Below are positions 25,417-33,401 of a DNA stretch of 64,000 nt, piece after piece. The notes beneath the pieces are model-generated. The model saw nothing but the letters and a program-made list of their open reading frames with translations, had not been told where the DNA came from and ran no database searches. The stretch's first letter is position 1; every line of letters begins with the position of its first letter. Location of the stretch: the NCBI RefSeq assembly GCF_001937665.1, contig NZ_MSKL01000014.1, positions 28,270-92,269 on the forward strand, in the 5' to 3' direction. Source of the stretch: Actinomyces oris (GTDB lineage: Bacteria; Actinomycetota; Actinomycetes; Actinomycetales; Actinomycetaceae). The translations under genes and the position numbers were made by a program.

Positions 25417-26641
25417 GGTGCCACGGCCGTTATGGCAGTACATGCTGACGTGTATGGCGACCCGTTACTGGGGGCCGTGCCTGCTTCTGATTATTGTCCT
25501 CAATTCTTTCGGCAGGTCATGGCACTGGGAGTTCGAGTGGCTCTGGGCAGTTGAGACACTCACGTTCTCATCAATTTTCATCGTGCCGCTGTGTGCCGGC
25601 GTGTCGGCCTTCGAGGCAAGCAGGTTGGCGACGGCTCGTGATCTGATATCTGTGGCACCCAGAGGAGTGAGGGCGGTACTCTCTATCGTCGTCATCGTCT
25701 GGTCGGTTGCGGTGGCAAGTGTCCTTCTGTCCCTCGTTCTTGTGGGCGGGTGGGTTCTTCATCGAACTGCAGGACTGCTCCCTCGATGGAGTGACCTTGT
25801 CTCATTGGTGCCGCTCTTTCTTCTCATCGCGCTCGGGTGCTCCGTCGGCGCCCTCGCAGGGTGGCGGTTCCCGGCGAAAGTGACTCCGGGACTCACTGCG
25901 ACAGGCGCCTTCGGCCTCATGATGATGGGCTATGTGATAGGGAACGGGTCGTTGTCCGGGCTCGTCTCCACCGGGGGCGCCTCTGGGAGCCTCATCGGAC
26001 TGAAGGTCTCTCTGCGGCTTATCGCCTGGCAGTCCGCCCTCTATCTATCCCTGACGCTACTTGCCTCCTGCCTGATTGGTGCATGTGTTCTCGTCATGTC
26101 GCGGCGCTTCAGGACGTGTGCGGTTCTCAGTGCGGTAGCCGTAGCGGCTTCAGTAGTCGGTGTCCTGGGCGCGGGGGAGCGCTACACGAGCGATCCGTCA
26201 TCTCAGCTCGTCTGTGAAGGCGGGCATCCTGAGATCTGCCTCGTCCGCGGATACGATGGCCGGGCACATGATGTTCGAGCCGTCCTGACTCCCTACTACC
26301 AGGCATTGGAGGCCGCCGGAGTCGAGGTGCCTGACCGGGTCGTGCAAGGTACGGGCGAGTCCTCGCAGGACCTATTGGTCATTGACTCCAGTGATGTTGT
26401 GAGCCCGAATGACCAGACCCTGCGCAACTCCTTCATCCATTCACTCAGCGACAACAAGTGCCCCACCTGGGGAGGAGACCGTGAGAATGACCCGCTGCCG
26501 GTGATCTGGGACTGGTTCAGTGTGAGAGTCAAGGGCGAGGCCCCTTATGCGGGCAGCGGAGTGGATCTGGCGTCAATGACCACCGATCAGCAGGACTCGC
26601 TCCTGCGTGAGTCGATCCACAGGCTTCAACAGTGCCGCTGA
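25403..26641 (+). CDS. ABC exporter membrane protein with C-terminal extracytoplasmic domain
   Basis: A 412-residue membrane protein not assigned by motif, placed as an ABC-2-type permease by context. About seven hydrophobic helices occupy residues 20-270 (e.g. FSSIFIVPLCAGVSAFEAS, VPLFLLIALGCSVGALAGW, LSAVAVAASVVGVLGAG). The last 145 residues form a soluble, probably extracytoplasmic domain with LVCEGGHPEICLVRGYDG (Cys-x7-Cys), an acidic-polar body, and further Cys near KCPTWGG and at the end (LQQCR), suggesting disulfides. The start at 25403 (GGGAG 25393-25397) overlaps the ATPase stop by 14 nt. The stop overlaps the next gene. Confidence 0.75.
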   Translation: MVVDRVPRPLWQYMLTCMATRYWGPCLLLIIVLNSFGRSWHWEFEWLWAVETLTFSSIFIVPLCAGVSAFEASRLATARDLISVAPRGVRAVLSIVVIVWSVAVASVLLSLVLVGGWVLHRTAGLLPRWSDLVSLVPLFLLIALGCSVGALAGWRFPAKVTPGLTATGAFGLMMMGYVIGNGSLSGLVSTGGASGSLIGLKVSLRLIAWQSALYLSLTLLASCLIGACVLVMSRRFRTCAVLSAVAVAASVVGVLGAGERYTSDPSSQLVCEGGHPEICLVRGYDGRAHDVRAVLTPYYQALEAAGVEVPDRVVQGTGESSQDLLVIDSSDVVSPNDQTLRNSFIHSLSDNKCPTWGGDRENDPLPVIWDWFSVRVKGEAPYAGSGVDLASMTTDQQDSLLRESIHRLQQCR

Positions 26642-27270
26642 CTCGGGTGCGGAGCTGGTGCGGGCGGCCGCGGGGGTGTGTCGATCGACCGTGGCGGGCG
26701 GCCCTCGGATATCTCCGAGTGCGTCAGGTCGCAGGGGTCTGCCTTGTGACGGCACTCCTGTGCGTTGTCGTCCCCAAGCAGCCGGTACCAGTGCCCGGAA
26801 GGCTGAACGTTCGCGCGGTCGTGACAAATGTGCTTCCAGTCTTCCCCGCACTTTTCATTGTGAGCTCTGCGGCCGCAGTGGGGGTCAGGGAGACGGTGTC
26901 TGCTCGAGGTCGCCTGCGTGTACTGGGCGTTCTGCTGGGATGTGATGGGGCGGTGGTTGCACTGACCAGTCTCCTCGCCTGGGCGGCGGGCGTCCCCACC
27001 TTCGGGCGCAACAGCCTGTTCCTCGTGTCCGTTGGCTTGGGACTGTCCATGTGGGTGGGAGCGCGAGCGGCCGGTGTGGCGGTGACGCTGCTGGTGGCCG
27101 GCAACTGGATGGCGGGCATCGACGCCTTCAACGAGGCGAAGTGGTGGGCCTGGCTCATGGCTCCCCCTGACCGGTTCAGTGCCTGGGTGGGAGTGCTGTT
27201 GACCGCGCTCGTCGCCGTTGTGGCACTGCTCGTGGGGCCACGAAACCACGATCAGGACAGTGGCGGCTGA
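26632..27270 (+). CDS. Membrane protein of the ABC exporter cassette
   Basis: A 212-residue polytopic protein with no recognised family. About five to six hydrophobic segments are visible: VAGVCLVTALLCVVV, LPVFPALFIVSSAAAVGV, LGVLLGCDGAVVALTSLLA, SLFLVSVGLGLSMWVG, AAGVAVTLLVAGNW and WVGVLLTALVAVVALLVG. The GTG at 26632 lies inside the stop of the previous gene (10-nt overlap), indicating translational coupling, and makes this the second membrane subunit of the exporter. The GC content rises again toward its end. Confidence 0.7.
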   Translation: MPLTRVRSWCGRPRGCVDRPWRAALGYLRVRQVAGVCLVTALLCVVVPKQPVPVPGRLNVRAVVTNVLPVFPALFIVSSAAAVGVRETVSARGRLRVLGVLLGCDGAVVALTSLLAWAAGVPTFGRNSLFLVSVGLGLSMWVGARAAGVAVTLLVAGNWMAGIDAFNEAKWWAWLMAPPDRFSAWVGVLLTALVAVVALLVGPRNHDQDSGG

Positions 27271-27312
27271 GGCGGGCGCCACGGCAAGGCTGCTCGGCGA
27301 GGATGTGCTGGC

Positions 27313-27318
27313 TACGAT
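27313..27318 (+). promoter_or_regulatory. -10 box, leaderless start of the ferritin-like gene
   Basis: TACGAT ends 7 nt before the ATG at 27326, the same spacing as other leaderless starts here. It gives this gene its own promoter, separate from the ABC cassette. Confidence 0.55.
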
Positions 27319-27325
27319 GATGGTC

Positions 27326-27994
27326 ATGCCTCAGATGCCGACTCCTTCACCTCAGCCCAGTGCCTCCACTCCGATGCAGGTCGGCCCTCACGAGCTGTCC
27401 GTCGTCGGCGTCGTCGCGATCTCCAGGACGGCGGCCTGCACCCGTTACGCCAAGGACGCCGACCGGGCTCCGCGGATGACGGCCCGGGTTGACCTGCTGC
27501 GCATGAGCGCCTGGGAGGTCGCCTCCTTCGACCGAGTCGTGGCCCTGGCGTCGACCCACGGCATCGACGCCCTGGGGGCGGCCGAGCGCTTCACTGACGT
27601 CCTGGGCGACTTCGACGAGCGGCTGCGGCCACTGGACTGGGCCGAACGCCTGCTCAAGACCTACATCACCTTCGGGCTGTTCATCGACTTCGGGATGGCG
27701 CTGAGCGAGTCCCTGGACGATCTCCTGCGCAGTGGACTCGTCCACGAGCTCAGCCAGGATCCGATCGGTACGTACGCCGTCGCCGAGCTGGAGGAGGTCA
27801 TCGCAGCCGACCCGCAGCTGGCTGCCCGACTGGGGCTGTGGGGCCGGCGCGTCATCGGTGAGGAGATCGGAACCTTCCAGAGGCTCCTGGGGCAGTTCCC
27901 CGAGCTTCTCGGCTCGATGGCTCAGGAGCAGCTCCACTCGGTACTCTCCCAGGGGGCCGTCTCACGTATGAGAGCGCTGGGGCTGAGGGTCTGA
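27326..27994 (+). CDS. Ferritin-like fold protein (MiaE-like hydroxylase domain)
   Basis: A 222-residue alpha-helical protein matching the actinobacterial ferritin-like/MiaE_2 family (tRNA 2-methylthio-isopentenyl-adenosine hydroxylase-like). Helices carry the expected acidic residues: DLLRMSAWEVASFDRVV, DFDERLRPLDWAERLLKTY, AVAELEEVI and WGRRVIGEEIGTFQRL. The true substrate is unknown. In mycobacteria the homologue (Rv3210c) lies next to and divergent from the RhlE helicase; here the same two genes remain divergent but are separated by the ABC cassette. The start is set by the promoter. Confidence 0.8.
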   Translation: MPQMPTPSPQPSASTPMQVGPHELSVVGVVAISRTAACTRYAKDADRAPRMTARVDLLRMSAWEVASFDRVVALASTHGIDALGAAERFTDVLGDFDERLRPLDWAERLLKTYITFGLFIDFGMALSESLDDLLRSGLVHELSQDPIGTYAVAELEEVIAADPQLAARLGLWGRRVIGEEIGTFQRLLGQFPELLGSMAQEQLHSVLSQGAVSRMRALGLRV

Positions 27995-28123
27995 CTCCCG
28001 TCATCCCGACGCACCGATATGTGAGGTGTCCAACAGTGGGAGTGGTGCCCGTGTCGGTGGCGTGACAGGACCGGGGCTGCGCCGGGTAAGGTGGCCGTAT
28101 CCACATCCTCGTAACCCGACGTG

Positions 28124-28137
28124 AGAGCCATGGCTCT
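28124..28137. repeat. 14-bp palindrome in the leader of the LAXTG-protein gene
   Basis: AGAGCC AT GGCTCT lies 20 bp upstream of the start at 28158, just before the ribosome-binding site; an operator or small leader hairpin. Confidence 0.4.
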
Positions 28138-28157
28138 TAAGTCCTGAAGGAGTTCCC

Positions 28158-28820
28158 ATGAAGCGAAGCGTATGGATGGCCGCGTCCGCGGCCGTAGCCC
28201 TGTCCGTCGTCCCGGTCGGCGCGGCTGCTGCTGAGACGGACCCCGCCCCTGCTGCCGAGCAGGCGGCGTCGCAGGCCGGTGAGGCCAAGGCTGACGCCCC
28301 GCAGCCCAATACGCCCGCCCCCGCCGTTCCCAGCCCTGAAGGCAACAAGCCCGCTCCCGCACCTGCCCCGGCGCCCGCTCCGGCGGACGACGCCGGCAAG
28401 GTCGACCCCCAGGCCTCCGGTGCCAACAATGCTGCGGCGCAGCAGCAGAACAAGCCGGAGGCGCCGGCCGAGCAGCCCCAGCAGAACCAGGGTGACCAGC
28501 AGCAGGGCGACTCCGCCGCCCCTGAGGCCGCTCCCGAGCAGCAGGCCCCTCAGGAGCAGGCGCCCGAGCAGCCCGCTGAGGGCGGCGCTCCCGCGGCCTC
28601 CGAGGAGGGTGCAGCCCCGGGCTCCGCGGACGTCTCCGGTGAGCAGGCCGCCGCTCCCCGCGACGAGCAGGCCGCGGCTCCCCGCCAGGGCGGCGCCACC
28701 AGCGCAGGTCGCTCCACCCTCGCACAGACCGGTGCGGGGACGACCGCCGCCTGGATGGTGCTGGGCACCGGTGCGACGGGCGCTGCCATGCTCATGGCGC
28801 GCCGTAGGCTGACGTACTGA
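28158..28820 (+). CDS. Cell-wall-anchored surface protein with LAXTG sorting signal
   Basis: A 220-residue secreted protein. It has a signal peptide (MKRSVWMAASAAVALSVVPV, cleavage near AAAAE), then 150 residues of low-complexity Ala/Pro/Gln/Glu, and a sorting signal: LAQTG, a hydrophobic helix (TAAWMVLGTGATGAAMLMA) and the basic tail RRRLTY. LAXTG is the motif preferred by class E sortases of high-GC actinobacteria. The extended Pro/Gln region probably acts as a stalk through the wall; no folded or adhesive domain is visible. The start has GAAGGAG at good distance. No sortase gene lies in the window. Confidence 0.85.
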   Translation: MKRSVWMAASAAVALSVVPVGAAAAETDPAPAAEQAASQAGEAKADAPQPNTPAPAVPSPEGNKPAPAPAPAPAPADDAGKVDPQASGANNAAAQQQNKPEAPAEQPQQNQGDQQQGDSAAPEAAPEQQAPQEQAPEQPAEGGAPAASEEGAAPGSADVSGEQAAAPRDEQAAAPRQGGATSAGRSTLAQTGAGTTAAWMVLGTGATGAAMLMARRRLTY

Positions 28821-28858
28821 CGCGCATCGGTCCTTGACGTTGAGGAGAGGTCTGGCCC

Positions 28859-30067
28859 ATGGATGACCGGATGCTCGACGGGGACAGGGTGCTGTGGTTC
28901 ATCGGCGGCAGTCCTGAACGGGCTCAGGAGGCCCTCGCCGCCGGACGCGCCTGGACACCTGAGCAGCGTGCACAGCTCGAACAGATCGCAGCCTCTGCCG
29001 GATATCCCCCTCAGCAGCCAGCCGGGTACTCGCCTGCTCAGCAGCAGGTACCCGTTCAGGAGCCCGCGCCCTCGTACGGGGCGCCTGGAAACCTGGTGGC
29101 CTTTGATGACCCATTCAGAGGCGACGACGTCGGTGGCGGCACCGTGGACTACGGGGCTGCGGATTACGGGGCGACTCAGCCCACCGCGGCAGGACCGCCC
29201 CAGCCGCAGATGGCGACGCCGACGCAGCCTCAACCACAGGGCTACAGGCTTCAGCCGCTGCCCGCGGTGACTGAGATGGAGGCGCCCCAGGGCGGCACCA
29301 CCCAGTACTCCAGCAGTGCTCCACGCCGCGGGTGGGTCCTCCCGGTCGTGGCGGCTGGCGTGCTTCTTCTCGGGCTGGCCGGAGGCGCTCTGGGAGGTCA
29401 CTGGCTGTGGCCCAGCAAGGAGGCGGCGACTCCGTCGTCGCCCTCCGCAGCGGCAGCCCCCGCCGCCACGAAGCCGACGTCCCTGCGTGCCGGCAGCGGT
29501 TCCTTCGTCTGTTCCTCCAGCGGCACCGGAGTCTCCTGCTGGGGCGCTGACGCACAGGCCAACACCCAGGGCGCACGTGTCTCGCCGACGGCGGTGCCCG
29601 GGCTGGAGAAGGTCAAGGTCTCAGCCCTGAGCGTGGGCAAGGGCTTCGCCGTCGCCGTGGACGATTCGGGCACGGTCTACGCCTGGGGGGCCAACGAGGT
29701 CGGCCAGCTCGGCAAGAAGACCGATGAGGCGCTGGTCAATCAGGCCGTCAAGGTCGGTCAGCTGCCGGCCGTCCCCACCGAGCTCGTCTCAGGTTACGAG
29801 CACACCTGCGCACTCACCGGGGGAGCAGTCTGGTGCTTCGGCTCCAACCGCTACGGACAGGTCAACGGCACTGTCTCCGACACCCCGTCAGGGCTGGTGC
29901 AGGTGGACAAGATCGACGGGGCCACCCAGATCGGCACCTCCGGCTATGACACCTGGGCCACTGTCGACAAGGGAACCTGGACCTGGGGGAACAACTCCTG
30001 GGGTCAGGCCGACCCCTCGCAGAGCGTGGTCAACGTGGCGCCGACGCTCATTCCTGCGGAAAGCTGA
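28859..30067 (+). CDS. RCC1-repeat single-pass membrane protein
   Basis: A 402-residue protein. The first 150 residues are cytoplasmic, with an Arg/Ala helix (SPERAQEALAAGRAWTPEQ) and a Pro/Gln-rich linker. One transmembrane helix (VLPVVAAGVLLLGLAGGAL, about 160-180) leads to an extracellular region of about 210 residues with RCC1/BNR-like beta-propeller repeats (VYAWGANEVGQLG, VWCFGSNRYGQVNG, TWTWGNNSWGQAD) and paired Cys. Only four to five repeats are visible, fewer than the seven of a full propeller. It starts 38 nt after the LAXTG gene and shares its direction, so they are probably co-expressed. Role unknown. Confidence 0.82.
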   Translation: MDDRMLDGDRVLWFIGGSPERAQEALAAGRAWTPEQRAQLEQIAASAGYPPQQPAGYSPAQQQVPVQEPAPSYGAPGNLVAFDDPFRGDDVGGGTVDYGAADYGATQPTAAGPPQPQMATPTQPQPQGYRLQPLPAVTEMEAPQGGTTQYSSSAPRRGWVLPVVAAGVLLLGLAGGALGGHWLWPSKEAATPSSPSAAAAPAATKPTSLRAGSGSFVCSSSGTGVSCWGADAQANTQGARVSPTAVPGLEKVKVSALSVGKGFAVAVDDSGTVYAWGANEVGQLGKKTDEALVNQAVKVGQLPAVPTELVSGYEHTCALTGGAVWCFGSNRYGQVNGTVSDTPSGLVQVDKIDGATQIGTSGYDTWATVDKGTWTWGNNSWGQADPSQSVVNVAPTLIPAES

Positions 30068-30088
30068 CGCCGGTATCGGCAACAGAAC

Positions 30089-30120
30089 AGCGCCCAGCCT
30101 CCTTCGGGAGGCTGGGCGCT
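30089..30120. terminator. Strong bidirectional terminator (RCC1 gene / csbD)
   Basis: Perfect 14-bp stem AGCGCCCAGCCTCC / GGAGGCTGGGCGCT closed by the stable TTCG tetraloop, between convergent genes. Confidence 0.9.
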
Positions 30121-30139
30121 CGGCGTATTGCGCGACGCT

Positions 30140-30328
30140 CTACTTGTCGCCCTTGAGGCGGTTGACCGCGCCCTGGATGGCGTCCTTGGCGTCCTCGGCG
30201 ACCTCCTTGACCTTGCCCTCGGCCTGCTGGAGCTTGCCCTCGGTCTCGGTCTCCTTGTTACCGGTGATCTTGCCCGCGGCCTCCTTCGCCTTGCCGGTGA
30301 TCCTGTCGAAGGTTCCGTTGTCGCTCAT
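30140..30328 (-). CDS. CsbD family stress protein
   Basis: A 62-residue hydrophilic helical protein. It matches the CsbD family: DRITGKAKEAAGKITGN, then EGKLQQAEGKVKEVAEDAKD. Homologues are induced by general stress in many bacteria; the function is not known. The ATG at 30328 follows AAAGGAG at the right distance; upstream codons in frame lie in the leader. The leader contains a stable hairpin (30350-30368) and the likely -10 TATAGT (30384-30389), giving a leader of about 50 nt, in contrast to the leaderless genes nearby. Confidence 0.92.
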   Translation of the reverse strand: MSDNGTFDRITGKAKEAAGKITGNKETETEGKLQQAEGKVKEVAEDAKDAIQGAVNRLKGDK

Positions 30329-30349
30329 GAGAGCTCCTTTCCATGGTGA

Positions 30350-30389
30350 GTCTCCGCGAGGCGGAGACGTGGAGGACAGATAGACTATA
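30350..30389 (-). promoter_or_regulatory. csbD promoter -10 and leader hairpin
   Basis: Minus-strand TATAGT (30384-30389) is followed by a perfect 8-bp hairpin GTCTCCGC/GCGGAGAC (30350-30368) in the 5' leader, which could stabilise the mRNA or modulate translation. Confidence 0.5.
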
Positions 30390-30582
30390 CATGTGTGCAT
30401 CTGAGACAGCGCTCAGTATCTAGTGGGAGTTTCTATGGAGATCACCTGAAATGTGTGGCACACCCTATTCTCGGGGTGGGGTGCTCGTCTCTTCGGCGTC
30501 GTCCGCCACACCTGAAAACGCATAGACTTCATACACCTCTCGTTCGAGAGCCTCCCGATAACGACACTGAGGTCGATCACCC

Positions 30583-32028
30583 ATGAGCAGCGCTGCTGAC
30601 GCATCCACCGCTACCCGCGTCGAGAACGCCGGTCTTGACGTCATTTCCGAGTCCGATCGCAAGGGGCGGCCGAGTGATCTCTTCATGCCCTGGTTCGCGG
30701 CCAATATCTCCGTTCTGGGACTGTCCTGGGGCGCCTGGGTCCTCGGATTCGGACTGTCCTTCTGGCAGGCGGTCGTCGCGGGCAGCGTCGGCGTCATCAT
30801 CTCCTTCCTCCTGTGCGGTGTCGTGGCCGTCCTGGGCAAGCGAGGTAGCGCCCCCACCCTGGCCCTGTCCCGAGCGGCCTTCGGCTACAACGGCAATCGC
30901 CTGTCCGCGGCGCTGTCCTGGATCCTCACAGTCGGCTGGGAGACCGTCCTGTGCGTCTCGGCCACCCTGGCCTCGGCAACGGTGTTCCAGGCCCTGGGCT
31001 GGCACAACCAGGTCGGGGCCCAGATCCTCGGCTTCCTGCTCACCGTTGGCCTGGCCGCCAGCGCCGGCATCCTTGGCTTCGAGGCGATCATGAGGGTCCA
31101 GACCTGGATCACCTGGGCCACCGCGATCCTCACGATCATCTACCTCGTCCTCGTCGCTCCCCAGATCAGCTTCCGCACAATCCTGGCGCTGCCTTCCGGG
31201 GGTCCTGCGGCCTTCGTCGGAGCCCTGGTCATGGTGGCCACAGGCTTCGGCCTCGGCTGGGTGAACGCCGCCGCCGACTACTCCCGCTACCTTCCTCGCA
31301 AGGCCTCGACGGCCGGCGTCATCGGCTGGACCACGCTGGGATCGGCCCTGCCCTGCGTGGTGCTCGTCTTCTTCGGCATCCTCCTGGTGGGGTCCGACGC
31401 CGAGCTCGGACAGGCCATCAACGCCGACCCCATCGGTGCTCTGACCACGATCCTGCCCACATGGTTCCTCGTCCCCTTCGCGGTCGTCGCCATCCTCGGG
31501 CTGGCCGGAGGCATCATCATGGACCTGTACTCCTCAGGTCTGTCCCTGTTGGCCACTGGTCTGCCGGTGCGCCGGCATGTGGCCACCTCGATCGACGCCG
31601 CCATCATGACTGCGGGCACCATTGCCGTCATCTTCGGTGCCGATGACTTCCTCGGTCCCTTCCAGGGGTTCCTCACCACCCTGGGAGTCGTCATCGCCGC
31701 CTGGGCCGGCGTCATGGTCGCCGAGGTCATCATGCGTCGCCGCGACTACGACGAGGAGGCTCTCTTCACGCCCGACGGCGTCTACGGCTCAGTCAACTGG
31801 GAGGCCATCGCCCTGGTGGCGGCCGGCTCCGTCGTCGGCTGGGGGCTGGTGGTCAACTCGGCCGCCTCCTGGTTGTCCTGGCAGGGCTATCTGCTCGGGC
31901 CTCTAGGAGGCCGCGAGGGGGCCTGGGCCGGAGCCAACCTCGGCGTGCTGGTCGCCCTGCTCATCGGCGTGCTCGGGCACCTCGCCCTTGGTCGAGGCCG
32001 AGTGGCCCGCCAGGAGGCCCGTTCGTGA
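30583..32028 (+). CDS. NCS1-family purine-cytosine permease
   Basis: A 481-residue membrane transporter with about twelve hydrophobic helices, of the nucleobase:cation symporter-1 family (cytosine/purine permease branch). Recognisable elements are FMPWFAANISVLGLSWGAW in helix 1, SRAAFGYNGNRLSAALSWI, and WVNAAADYSRYLPRKAS in the central part. It imports a purine or pyrimidine base. It overlaps the purine-nucleoside phosphorylase gene by 4 nt, so the pair takes up bases and interconverts them with nucleosides. A CTCTCG/CGAGAG dyad (30537-30550) lies in the leader region. Confidence 0.9.
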   Translation: MSSAADASTATRVENAGLDVISESDRKGRPSDLFMPWFAANISVLGLSWGAWVLGFGLSFWQAVVAGSVGVIISFLLCGVVAVLGKRGSAPTLALSRAAFGYNGNRLSAALSWILTVGWETVLCVSATLASATVFQALGWHNQVGAQILGFLLTVGLAASAGILGFEAIMRVQTWITWATAILTIIYLVLVAPQISFRTILALPSGGPAAFVGALVMVATGFGLGWVNAAADYSRYLPRKASTAGVIGWTTLGSALPCVVLVFFGILLVGSDAELGQAINADPIGALTTILPTWFLVPFAVVAILGLAGGIIMDLYSSGLSLLATGLPVRRHVATSIDAAIMTAGTIAVIFGADDFLGPFQGFLTTLGVVIAAWAGVMVAEVIMRRRDYDEEALFTPDGVYGSVNWEAIALVAAGSVVGWGLVVNSAASWLSWQGYLLGPLGGREGAWAGANLGVLVALLIGVLGHLALGRGRVARQEARS

Positions 32029-32897
32029 ATGACCGTACGTCCATCTTCACCCTCGAGTCTGAGCGTCTGGAGGCCCTGAGCGCCTCCGCCGGAGCGGAAG
32101 GCCCCGGTTCGGCCATGGAAGGCGCCCATCAGATCGCCCGACGTACCGGCGTGCCTTGCCACGACCTCCTGGTGGTCCTGGGATCCGGTGCAGCTGACGC
32201 CGTGGCCGCTTGGGGTGAGCCGGCCGCGAGCCTGCGCCTGTCCGATCTGCCCGGTGTCCTCGTCCCGGTTGCGCCGGGACATGAGGATCGCCTCGACTCC
32301 TATGTCGTCAGTCGTGGCCAGAAGGTGGGCGGGGGAGGGCGGCGCGTGCTCGTGGCCCACGGACGAACCCACCTCTATGAGGGACACGGACCCGGGCCGG
32401 TGGTCGCCCTGGCCCGGATCGCGGCCGCTGCCGGCGTACGCGGGGCCGTCCTGGTCAACGCCGGCGGATGCCTGCGCAGCTGGAGGATCGGCGAGGTCAT
32501 GGTGATCACCGACCACCTCAACCTCACCGGCTCCTCGCCCTTCGACGGCCCGGTCTTCACCGACGTTCGCTGCGTGTGGGACGACGAGCTCGCCGACATC
32601 CTGGGCGGTGTCTCAGAAAGGTCAGGCGTCTACGCCGCTCTACGCGGCCCGGAGTACCAGACCATGGCGGAGACACGGATGTTGGAGTCCATCGGTGCCG
32701 ACTGCGTGGGCATGTCCACCGTCCTGGAGGCCATCGCCCTGCACCAGCTCGGTGTGCGAGTGGCCGGCATGAGCATCGTCTCCGACCTGTCCTTCGCGCA
32801 GGCGCCCACCGAGCCCGACGAGGTCGTCCGCCTCGCGGCCGCCGCGCACACGACGATCGCCGCCGGCATCGAGGCGGTGCTGGCGGCGATGTCCTGA
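32025..32897 (+). CDS. Purine-nucleoside phosphorylase
   Basis: A 290-residue trimeric-type PNP that reversibly phosphorolyses inosine or guanosine. Motifs: VVLGSGAADAV (phosphate loop), VLVAHGRTHLYEGHGPG, VLVNAGG, LRGPEYQTMAETRML (base and sugar binding) and CVGMSTVLEAIALHQLG. The usual Asn in the base pocket appears shifted or replaced within VSDLSFAQ, so base specificity is uncertain. GTG start at 32025 with AGGAGG (32012-32017), overlapping the permease stop, so translation is coupled. Confidence 0.93.
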   Translation: MNDRTSIFTLESERLEALSASAGAEGPGSAMEGAHQIARRTGVPCHDLLVVLGSGAADAVAAWGEPAASLRLSDLPGVLVPVAPGHEDRLDSYVVSRGQKVGGGGRRVLVAHGRTHLYEGHGPGPVVALARIAAAAGVRGAVLVNAGGCLRSWRIGEVMVITDHLNLTGSSPFDGPVFTDVRCVWDDELADILGGVSERSGVYAALRGPEYQTMAETRMLESIGADCVGMSTVLEAIALHQLGVRVAGMSIVSDLSFAQAPTEPDEVVRLAAAAHTTIAAGIEAVLAAMS

Positions 32898-32936
32898 GCT
32901 GTCGGCGTCGAGTCGGGTCGCTGGAGCTCCCTCGGG

Positions 32937-33317
32937 TCAGCTCACGCCCATGAACATGTAGGCGCGTGTCACCTTGCCGTCGATGTCGCGGAAGACGGTG
33001 TCGACTCCGCGTCCGATGACGTCGCCACTTGGGGCGGTCATCGACCAGCGCAGCAATACTGCGTCGCCGGACTCCATGCGCTGGTCATAGCTGAAGGTCA
33101 GGCCCTGGCCTGCAATGCGGTCGTTGTGGACGCGGTTGATGTGCTCGGCGATGTCGGCTGTTCCTGTGACGGTCAAGGTGGGTGAGGAGATGTGCAGCGA
33201 CCCGTGCGGGGCCCACATCTGCTCGATGAGTGCAAGGCGCTTAGCGGCGTCGGGCTCAGTCCAGGTGCGCAGGTAGTTCGCGTCGAAGTCGGCGCCGGTC
33301 TGGGTGGTGTCGGTCAT
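32937..33317 (-). CDS. SnoaL-like / NTF2-fold nuclear-transport-factor family protein
   Basis: A 126-residue cone-shaped NTF2-like domain protein. The sequence DANYLRTWTEPDAAKRLALIEQ and later AEHINRVHND and VLLRWSMTAPSGDVIGRGVD fit small SnoaL-like proteins, which act as isomerases, hydrolases or binding proteins. It starts at an ATG preceded by GAGGAGAGGA. It is divergent from the TetR gene with two repressor operators in the shared promoter (33342-33382), so it is the regulated target. Substrate unknown. Confidence 0.82.
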   Translation of the reverse strand: MTDTTQTGADFDANYLRTWTEPDAAKRLALIEQMWAPHGSLHISSPTLTVTGTADIAEHINRVHNDRIAGQGLTFSYDQRMESGDAVLLRWSMTAPSGDVIGRGVDTVFRDIDGKVTRAYMFMGVS

Positions 33318-33341
33318 GACTCATTCCTCTCCTCAAGTTAA

Positions 33342-33395
33342 GTTGACAATGTCAGCATAGCCGGAAAGTTGACTATGTCAACATGTGGGTATGCT
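33342..33395. promoter_or_regulatory. Divergent promoters with two TetR operators
   Basis: Two 15-bp dyads: GTTGAC-AAT-GTCAGC (33342-33356, one mismatch) and GTTGAC-TAT-GTCAAC (33368-33382, perfect), centres 26 bp apart. For the SnoaL gene (minus) TTGACA (33376-33381) and TATGCT (33354-33359) are separated by 16 bp, so one operator covers the -35 and the other overlaps the -10. For tetR (plus) TTGACT (33369-33374) and TATGCT (33390-33395, 6 nt before the GTG) give a leaderless, self-repressed promoter. Confidence 0.8.
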
Positions 33396-33401
33396 TGAGT
33401 C

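Noticed and set aside
24646..27270. Lantibiotic or RiPP biosynthesis cluster
   Set aside because: Only transport-type genes are present; no modification enzyme, protease or convincing precursor could be identified.
28290..28720. Repetitive GC-rich stretch resembling a tandem-repeat array
   Set aside because: It is the low-complexity Pro/Ala/Gln coding region of the LAXTG protein; there are no regular repeat-spacer units, so not CRISPR.
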